A DNA stretch of 37,649 nt from CAYYMH01 sp964472785. GTDB taxonomy: Bacteria > Zhuqueibacterota > Zhuqueibacteria > Thermofontimicrobiales > Thermofontimicrobiaceae. Below, piece after piece: positions 32,033 to 37,649 of this stretch (its first letter is position 1; every line of letters starts with the position of its first letter). The notes under the pieces are model-generated. The model was not told the origin of the DNA and searched no databases. It saw nothing but the letters and a program-made list of their open reading frames with translations. The position numbers and the translations under genes were made by a program. The stretch lies in NCBI GenBank assembly GCA_964472785.1, contig CAYYMH010000042.1:1-37649 (forward strand), in the 5' to 3' direction.

Positions 32033-33310
32033 CTACGAACCGGAAACATAACGTATTTCATCCACAAACGCTTTCTGGCAGGTTCGATTGTCAAAAGTGA
32101 GAAAATATATATAGGCAATTTCTGACACAGAATTTCCAACCCAGGTCGCCAGATCAAACTTGAGCTCTCCATCAATATAAACGGCAAATTGGTCATTCTC
32201 ACAATCAAATACCAACTGGATAAAATACCAGCGGTTTATATCGACAGGCATAATGGTTTCCCAGTTTTCATCGGCACTAAAGAATTGTAAGTTACCATTT
32301 CTGAACGACACTTGCGGTCCCAGATGTGACGAATCCGGCGTAATTGAGTAATTTGAGTAGAGGCGTATTCCGAAATAATCAGTCAAGGCGGAAACCTTGG
32401 CAAAAAATTGGATCATCCCAACACGCTTTTCTGGTAGTGCCGCTGCGAGAAAACTGTTTCCGGCTTCTGTCGTATCAACGAAACAGACACATTGTCCCTG
32501 ATTGTCCCAGCTTGTTTCGTCAGTCACGTAGATGTCAGCGGGTGGAAGCTCCATCAATGCCCAGTCGTTGCTGACCGGATTTTGATTGATTGGATCGGTA
32601 TCAAAATTTTTTTCAAACAAAAGTGTCGCTGTCTGTGTCTCAAAATTCCAAACCGGACTCTGGGTTGACAAATCGTAATTGTCCCTGGCAACGATTTGCC
32701 AAAAATATGTCCGGCCGTAGAGCAGCAGAGGCAGCGAGAATCTTGTTTCTAACTGATTTTCAGCGATGGTAGAGAGGGAATCGAATTTTTCGCCAAACAT
32801 GATTTCATACGTAACTGTGCTGAACGTATCCGGATCCCCGCTTGACCATTGTAAAGTAATGTCATTAATTTGAACCGAAACCGCACTTGAATCAGGAACT
32901 GGTGAAGCTGGTTGGTACGGGGGATGGTTATTTTTGTACCTCGTCCGAAATGTCCAAATTGGACTGCTGGTACTATCACCGTTCTGATCAGACGCCACAA
33001 TTTTCCAGTAATATTCTTTTTCGAGTTGAAGTCCGAGGACTTGCAACGTATCGACGGACAGGTTTGTTTGGTAAATGCCGGGATTAAGAATCGTATCAAG
33101 GTGAACACTGTATGTTAATGAGTCACGTAAGTTTGGATCGGTGATTTTCCATCGCAAAGTGAATGACGAAGGTATATTTATCTCTCCATCAGACGGATAA
33201 ATATTTTCCGGGATTCCGGGTGGCCTGTTTTGCAATTCCGGCGGTAAAGGTTGATGGCAACCGGCAAGAATAAATAATATTATCAAAATGTATTTTAATG
33301 TTTTTTTCAT
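32033..33310 (-). CDS. Lipoprotein with fibronectin-like repeats and a laminin-G-like domain
   Basis: The start is taken as ATG 33310; the frame can be extended four codons to a TTG. The N-terminus is a lipoprotein signal peptide with lipobox ILAGC (Cys about residue 18). Two related fibronectin/Ig-like modules follow, each with DSLTYSVHLD- or STVTYEIMFG-type strands and a YYWKIVASDQNGD or YFWQIVARDNYDL strand ending in PxWxFxT. A C-terminal jelly-roll, concanavalin/laminin-G-like domain (LLFEKNFDTDPINQN, RWYFIQLVFDCENDQFAVYI, DGELKFDL) resembles carbohydrate- or protein-binding modules. It is probably displayed on the outer membrane. Its stop abuts the kinase stop. Confidence 0.82.
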   Translation of the reverse strand: MKKTLKYILIILFILAGCHQPLPPELQNRPPGIPENIYPSDGEINIPSSFTLRWKITDPNLRDSLTYSVHLDTILNPGIYQTNLSVDTLQVLGLQLEKEYYWKIVASDQNGDSTSSPIWTFRTRYKNNHPPYQPASPVPDSSAVSVQINDITLQWSSGDPDTFSTVTYEIMFGEKFDSLSTIAENQLETRFSLPLLLYGRTYFWQIVARDNYDLSTQSPVWNFETQTATLLFEKNFDTDPINQNPVSNDWALMELPPADIYVTDETSWDNQGQCVCFVDTTEAGNSFLAAALPEKRVGMIQFFAKVSALTDYFGIRLYSNYSITPDSSHLGPQVSFRNGNLQFFSADENWETIMPVDINRWYFIQLVFDCENDQFAVYIDGELKFDLATWVGNSVSEIAYIYFLTFDNRTCQKAFVDEIRYVSGS

Positions 33311-33377
33311 TTTAATCTGCAACGTTTTTTAGTTCATTTTTGCTACCAAAATTTTAAAAACAGACGTTTAGGTTTAA

Positions 33378-33417
33378 GAAAAAACCTGTCTGATGGGATA
33401 GATCAAACAGGCTTTTC
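33378..33417. terminator. Bidirectional terminator after the MinD/ParA-like gene
   Basis: CCTGTCTGAT (33385-33394) pairs with ATCAAACAGG (33402-33411), with G-T pairs on one strand, around a seven-base loop. It is preceded by AAAAAA and followed by CTTTTC. On the minus strand the stem runs into TTTTTTC, which suits the gene ending at 33446. Confidence 0.85.
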
Positions 33418-33445
33418 TCTATTACAAAACGAGGGAATTGGAGCC

Positions 33446-34615
33446 TTAGTTAGAGTTAATAAAACCAATATATTTTATCTTGCAGGGATAACCCCCTCGT
33501 TGATGGGGGCAGTTATCCCATAAAGAACAGTGAGAAGAGCAAATCAATTGATTTTTGATATAACTAAAATCATTTTTGCGCGGATTGATTTTTTTCAAAT
33601 CAATCTTTGGATAGCTCTTCATGTCATTATTCAAATTACATAACAGCTCATGGTACAAATTCTCGAAAACGTTATTTTCCTGACCATCGTCTTTGCTTAA
33701 AAAGAAATTGTTTTGTGAAATCAAATTTCTTAAATTCATTGAATAAGGAATGGTGCCCAGTTGTTTGAGCTGGACATCAAACATCTCCTTTAATGCGATT
33801 TCAACGGTTAATGCGAAGGGATAATCGTTTTCATTGGACGTCATATTTAAAATGTACATTGGATCGAATTTAAGAATATCATTAATGATATTCTTGTGAT
33901 AATCTTTTTTGAGCTGCTGAATAATGGCTTTGATCTTTTTATGGGTCTTTTGATCTGACCTCTCGAATGCCTCCCGAACAATGTGCAATTTTTTCGGTGC
34001 CGCCTGTAAAATATTCTCTAATCCTATTAGTACACATAGTTTGAGAAAAAAGAAATTTTCCAAAATAGAAGCAGGTTCGGGTGTTCCGATTAAAATTGGA
34101 ATGTCTGATTTTAAAAACACCTGAACATCGTTGAATTGTAATCCAGAACCCAAATCAAAAATGATAAACTCACTTTCCAGCGAGTTAATATTATCAAGAA
34201 TTCTTGAAACGATAAGCTCATGTTTTTCACTCATTCCCAATGTCGCCGAAGAACCACAAATCATTTTGCAATTTGGAAATGGTGTCTCGTGCGTCAATTC
34301 ATTGATGTCCATTTCGGGGCTTAATAAAAGATCTTTGAGTGTGTTTCTACAGTTATGGCTGTTAAAGAAATTGCGCAGACTCGGGCTCTTGAGATCGAGG
34401 TCGATAATTGTCACTCGATTTTTTTGTTGTGAAAGGTAGTAAGCAATATTCACAGCCAGCAAGGTTTTCCCGACGCCGCCTTTTCCACTTGCAATGGCGA
34501 TCGATTTTTTTCCGTCAGAATTTTTATTTTTTTCAACTGAAAAAAAATCGAAACTGGGTGTTGTCGTTTGAGTTTCAGCTTCTGATTGTAAAAGTTGTCC
34601 GCTTGTGACAGCCAT
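33446..34615 (-). CDS. MinD/ParA-family ATPase with C-terminal cysteine cluster
   Basis: A 389-residue deviant-Walker-A ATPase. SGKGGVGKT (about 43-51) is the P-loop, IIDLDLKSPSLRNFF the Walker A' region and EFIIFDLGSGLQ the Walker B region. It fits the MinD/FlhG/ParA group, which position protein complexes or DNA. The N-terminal 35 residues are polar and Gln/Ser/Thr-rich. The last 35 residues carry C359-x3-C363-x5-C369-x8-C378 (ICSSHCSLWDNC, then PC), a likely zinc or Fe-S site that ordinary MinD lacks. No flagellar, min or parB gene is adjacent. There is no membrane-targeting amphipathic helix at the C-terminus, so a MinD-like division role is doubtful. Confidence 0.87.
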   Translation of the reverse strand: MAVTSGQLLQSEAETQTTTPSFDFFSVEKNKNSDGKKSIAIASGKGGVGKTLLAVNIAYYLSQQKNRVTIIDLDLKSPSLRNFFNSHNCRNTLKDLLLSPEMDINELTHETPFPNCKMICGSSATLGMSEKHELIVSRILDNINSLESEFIIFDLGSGLQFNDVQVFLKSDIPILIGTPEPASILENFFFLKLCVLIGLENILQAAPKKLHIVREAFERSDQKTHKKIKAIIQQLKKDYHKNIINDILKFDPMYILNMTSNENDYPFALTVEIALKEMFDVQLKQLGTIPYSMNLRNLISQNNFFLSKDDGQENNVFENLYHELLCNLNNDMKSYPKIDLKKINPRKNDFSYIKNQLICSSHCSLWDNCPHQRGGYPCKIKYIGFINSN

Positions 34616-34919
34616 TCAAATCCCAATAGTGTTCTTTAATGAAATTCAGTTTTGATAAGATTGTTTGATATAAAAAAGTAATCAATACTGTTGCAAATAG
34701 CAAGCCAAAATGAAGAGTTGATCAAGGATAATAAATGGCTTATACAAAAAACTAATGTATTTGAAAAATAGCAACTTAAACGCTCAGCTCTGAAATAGAA
34801 TTATGAGTGTTTTGTCGGGATTAAAATTTGAGGTGTGGAATATTCCAAACTGAAATATGTTGATTATCAAACTGAAAAGTTGTATATTTGCTTTGACAAA
34901 ATTAACAAAAGAGGATCGG
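34616..34919. other. Divergent intergenic region upstream of rnhC
   Basis: About 300 bp of AT-rich sequence with no gene. The palindrome GGAATATTCC is at 34837-34846. Divergent promoters should lie here, but no convincing pair of hexamers was chosen. Confidence 0.4.
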
Positions 34920-35801
34920 ATGGCACAAAATATTTTTACCGGTAAGTTTAGACCTGAAGATGAAACTACACTAAAAAATATATTAGAAAAAGATGGTTTT
35001 GATTTCGTCTCCGTTGATCACGCTTTTTGGCAGGCACGTCGGGGCAAAGTCTATATTACGTTTTATCGGAGCGGAAAGGTTATGATCCAGGGAGACGCTG
35101 CCGGGGAATATGCTCAAAAATACCTTTTTGATTTAAAATCTAATCAAAAACAGTTTGGTTTGGAATCGTTACGGAATGTCGAGTCATGGATTGGAACGGA
35201 TGAGTCGGGAAAAGGTGATTTTTTCGGACCACTGGTCACTGCTGCATTGTATGTGGATAAAAAATCCGAGCATCAACTATGGCTAATGGGTGTTCAGGAC
35301 AGCAAAAAAATGAGTCCGGAAAAAATTATCAACGGCGCTGAGTTGATTAAAAAGAAGTTTTCGTATGAAATATTTACATTACTGCCCGAACAATATAACT
35401 TTTTATATGATCAGTATAAAAATCTGAACAAAGTCCTCGCATTTACACATGTTCAGGCAATCAGAAAATTGGTCGAAAAGACTAAATGTCGGATAGTTCT
35501 TTCAGATAAGTTTGGGAATGAAACGCTGATGCAAAACGAGGTTGGTGAGACTTTGGACATCAGACTCATCCAAGAACACAGGGCAGAGGCAAATTTGGCA
35601 GTTGCCGGTGCATCCATACTTGCTCGGGCCAATTTTGTGGAAAATCTTGCCGCGATGTCAAAAAAATACAGATTAGCTTTCCCTCCCGGCGCGTCTGCAC
35701 AAGTCGTCGAAGCAGCGAAAAAATTTATACAACAATACGGTCGCGATGAACTTAAAAACGTGGCGAAACTTCATTTTAAAACTGTAAAACTTCTCGCTTA
35801 A
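34920..35801 (+). CDS. rnhC: Ribonuclease HIII
   Basis: A 293-residue RNase HIII that cleaves RNA in RNA/DNA hybrids. The start is taken at ATG 34920, with AGAGGA just upstream; the open frame extends 21 codons further but without a ribosome binding site. The N-terminal DUF3378 substrate-binding domain (about residues 1-85) is followed by the RNase H fold with IGTDESGKGDFFGPLV, the HIII-specific Asp-Glu-Ser-Gly-Lys-Gly-Asp signature, then QDSKKMSPEK, ALAFTHVQAI-like helices and EHRAEANLAVAGASILARA. Catalytic acids are present. The C-terminal FPPGASAQV and KLHFKTVKLL are family-typical. It stands alone on the plus strand. Confidence 0.94.
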   Translation: MAQNIFTGKFRPEDETTLKNILEKDGFDFVSVDHAFWQARRGKVYITFYRSGKVMIQGDAAGEYAQKYLFDLKSNQKQFGLESLRNVESWIGTDESGKGDFFGPLVTAALYVDKKSEHQLWLMGVQDSKKMSPEKIINGAELIKKKFSYEIFTLLPEQYNFLYDQYKNLNKVLAFTHVQAIRKLVEKTKCRIVLSDKFGNETLMQNEVGETLDIRLIQEHRAEANLAVAGASILARANFVENLAAMSKKYRLAFPPGASAQVVEAAKKFIQQYGRDELKNVAKLHFKTVKLLA

Positions 35802-35889
35802 AAATCAGTATTGAAAATGCTGAAAGATAGATTTGTAATGAAAAATTGATTGGAATATTTTGGTATGGTAATAGATGAAAAATTAATGA

Positions 35890-36315
35890 TTATCTGAAGA
35901 GTGCCTTTATGCTGCCCCATGTATAACGTGCACCGGAAATGGAGGGAGTCACGGAAACAACTTGAGAGAAAACAGATTTTTTACCACTGGTGTCAACGAT
36001 TTTAATGCGGTAGTAAAAAGTACGATTGATGGATGTTTTATAAACAGTCTTATCTTCAAATTTATATTCGTTGCGTTCCGATGAATTACCGGCGCCCTCT
36101 AAAAAACCAACTTTATTATAATCGTCTCTATTCAGGCTGCGTTCGATTTCGAAACCCTGGCAATTGACTTCGCTAAGGGTTGCCCAGAATAGCGTCACTT
36201 TATTTGTGCCGGATTCTCCCCGGAAATCAATAATCACAGCACCTGAATAAAGAGCACCACTGCTAAAAATGATAATCAGCGTAATAAGTAAAGTGTTGGT
36301 TAATTTTTTCTTCAT
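35890..36315 (-). CDS. Small secreted protein with one fibronectin-like module
   Basis: The start is taken at ATG 36315; the longer frame to 36393 only adds an atypical N-terminus. The resulting 141-residue protein has a signal peptide (MKKKLTNTLLITLIIIFSSG, ending near LYSG) and a single beta-rich module: IDFRGESGTNKVTLFWATLS, NCQGFEIERSLNRDDYNKVG, RTFYYRIKIVDTSGKKSVFS. It ends SGARYTWGSIKALFR. The module resembles the C-terminal fibronectin-like units of large surface proteins in KSB1/Calditrichota-type genomes, here free-standing. The W-G-S-I-K-A-x-F-R tail appears to be a recurrent lineage-specific ending; that statement is from recall. Function unknown. Confidence 0.72.
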   Translation of the reverse strand: MKKKLTNTLLITLIIIFSSGALYSGAVIIDFRGESGTNKVTLFWATLSEVNCQGFEIERSLNRDDYNKVGFLEGAGNSSERNEYKFEDKTVYKTSINRTFYYRIKIVDTSGKKSVFSQVVSVTPSISGARYTWGSIKALFR

Positions 36316-36888
36316 TGCTATCCAGTTTGTTCGATTATTTTGTAGTATTATAATAAAGAAAATTTTTGGGAAAAAGTCAAGACAATTTTTCATTATTGAG
36401 AAAAAAGTTCAAAAAAAATTTGAAACAAATTTGGTTTGATTTAAATTATCAAAGTAGAAGATTACATTACGCGCAAAAAGTGAAATCGTCATAACTATAA
36501 GAAATAAATAGAGAGGATATTAAAAAAGTATCATCTAATATAAGCGAAACAGATAACTTAAAAATAAGCTTTTTTTAAGAATTTACTTGATTTTTATAAT
36601 TAATTTATTTACATTTAGCTTCAATTGTGGAATTAAACCCGCTGTTAATGAGTTATTATCATACATTGTAGCCTGCAAAAAAACTGACAAAAGGAATTGT
36701 TTAAGAGGATTGTTGAAGTACAAAAATTTGTTATAGATATATGAGAACTTAATAAATGTTTTGTCAGAGACCAAAGATATAATTTCCCTCCCTGCTGAAA
36801 ATTAAGGATAAATGTAATCTGAAATTCATTTTGATATAATAAATTTGACTTTGATTCAAAAAAATTTTGAATAATTGATTTTAAGTAT
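36316..36888. other. AT-rich gene-free stretch
   Basis: About 570 bp. A small open frame on the minus strand (36583-36774) lacks a ribosome binding site and family features. Long A and T runs dominate. A promoter-like pair close to the next gene is listed separately. Confidence 0.45.
36845..36873 (+). promoter_or_regulatory. Possible promoter of the HAD hydrolase gene
   Basis: TTGACT (36845-36850) and TGAATA (36868-36873) are 17 bp apart. Transcription would start within a few bases of the ATG at 36889, and no ribosome binding site is visible, so the message could be leaderless. The call is weak. Confidence 0.3.
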
Positions 36889-37584
36889 ATGGGATTTGAA
36901 AGTATTAAGGGCGTTATTTTTGATGTTCATCGGACATTGGTAGATGACAGTGGTTTCCCGCGAGAAAGGGTTTGGCAGTTAATCAAGCAGGCGGGAGTCG
37001 AGTTCGATATGGATGAATATTATCGCCTTTATGATGAATTGACGAAAATCTATTTCGATTGGTCCGGTATAAAAAGATTTATCACGGTGAGAGAAATTCA
37101 TCGAAAGCGATTACAGGGTATTTATCAACATTTTGGTGTGAACAGAAATATTGATGAAGATTTAGATTATCTTTGGAAGTGTATGAAGCGTAGTCAAATT
37201 TATCCGGAAGTTCCTGAAGTATTATCTGTTGTCTCTGAAAAATATAAAACAGCGCTGCTCTCGAACGCTGACGAAGATGATCCTCTGATAAAAATTTTGC
37301 ACGACAATGGATTTTCATTTGATGTTGTTGTCACATCGCATCAACTAAAGAGTTATAAGCCCAATGCTGATCTATTCGGTGAAGTTTGTAAAAAATTAAA
37401 ATTGAATCGGGACCAGGTGATCATGGTCGGAGATTCTCCGATTTCTGACATTATCGGAGCAAAAAATGCAGGTGTGAAAATTGTATGGCTCAATCGGAAT
37501 CAGCATGAATTACCGCCTGAATTTCCAAAGCCGGACTATAAAATATCGAATCTAAAACAGCTTTTATCTTTATTAGAAAGTTAG
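36889..37584 (+). CDS. HAD-superfamily hydrolase with atypical motif I
   Basis: A 231-residue haloacid-dehalogenase-fold protein with a helical C1 cap (about residues 20-100). Motif I reads FDVHRTLVD (D12-V-H14), so the second Asp of the usual D-x-D is His. Motif II is LLSN, the motif III Lys lies in LKSYKPNADLF, and motif IV is VGDSPISDIIGAKNAG. The nucleophile and metal-binding acids are present, but the general acid Asp typical of phosphatases is replaced. Dehalogenases also lack it (D-x-Y), so the reaction may not be a standard phosphatase. It has no obvious ribosome binding site. The 65 bases after the gene to the window end show nothing recognisable. Confidence 0.88.
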   Translation: MGFESIKGVIFDVHRTLVDDSGFPRERVWQLIKQAGVEFDMDEYYRLYDELTKIYFDWSGIKRFITVREIHRKRLQGIYQHFGVNRNIDEDLDYLWKCMKRSQIYPEVPEVLSVVSEKYKTALLSNADEDDPLIKILHDNGFSFDVVVTSHQLKSYKPNADLFGEVCKKLKLNRDQVIMVGDSPISDIIGAKNAGVKIVWLNRNQHELPPEFPKPDYKISNLKQLLSLLES

Positions 37585-37649
37585 TATTATCAATTAGGTA
37601 GTGTAAAATAAATATGAAAGAATAGAAGCAATCGCAAAAAAAAGTTACC

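Noticed and set aside
30458..33310. A two-component operon formed by the kinase and the following gene
   Set aside because: The next gene is convergent and encodes a lipoprotein, not a response regulator.
36583..36774. 63-codon minus-strand open frame
   Set aside because: AT-rich region, no ribosome binding site, no signal peptide or family motif; could not be supported.

Overview
This 37.6-kb window is bacterial, moderately AT-rich chromosomal DNA. No rRNA or tRNA gene, CRISPR array or complete insertion sequence was seen. The mix of genes suggests an uncultured member of the FCB side of the bacterial tree (KSB1/Calditrichota-like): a Wzi-type outer-membrane barrel, many secreted Ig/fibronectin-like proteins, a secreted protein ending in TWGSIKALFR, RNase HIII, a MoxR/DUF58 pair and abundant short palindromic repeats. 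That placement is inference from gene style, not from a marker tree.

Region 1 (1-3490) is a decayed accessory zone. Four arrays of one octamer, GGTTCATN, separate three toxin-antitoxin modules. In each module the antitoxin-side gene is intact and the toxin is broken: a PIN-like (DUF5615-type) toxin cut off where an octamer array begins, a frameshifted and nonsense-mutated DUF4258 toxin, and a TumE-type toxin with one in-frame TAA. A wrecked AAA/DUF4143 ATPase follows.

Region 2 (3579-9281) holds housekeeping and envelope genes: hisS with a downstream N-acetylmuramoyl-L-alanine amidase on the minus strand, and a divergent secreted transglutaminase-like protein with a clear terminator.

Region 3 (9294-13013) starts with a 129-bp palindromic element. 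It continues with an ECF sigma factor, its zinc-binding anti-sigma factor and two Spy/CpxP-like periplasmic proteins (an envelope-stress cassette), then a small membrane protein.

Region 4 (13049-17866, minus strand) looks like a surface-polysaccharide operon: phosphoglycosyl transferase, Gfo/Idh/MocA oxidoreductase, sugar N-formyltransferase-like protein and Wzi-like barrel.

Region 5 (18475-24738, minus strand) holds a CBM48-like protein, a penicillin-acylase-family enzyme, an alpha/beta hydrolase, a cysteine-rich ferredoxin, a GxxExxxY pseudogene, and a beta-lactamase-fold serine hydrolase. The hydrolase frame is open, but about 30 codons are read out of frame and the catalytic serine is lost.

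Region 6 (25307-37584) holds a membrane-anchored polysaccharide deacetylase with a cytoplasmic zinc finger, rlmN, a MoxR ATPase with a DUF58 protein, an orphan NtrY-like histidine kinase, a lipoprotein with fibronectin-like domains, a MinD/ParA ATPase with a C-terminal cysteine cluster, rnhC, a small secreted protein and a HAD hydrolase with an altered first motif. A second copy of the 129-bp element (30177-30305) lies inside another inverted repeat. The most notable signals are the toxin graveyard interleaved with octamer arrays, the two copies of the palindromic element with covarying hairpins, and the cryptic double frameshift in the serine hydrolase.
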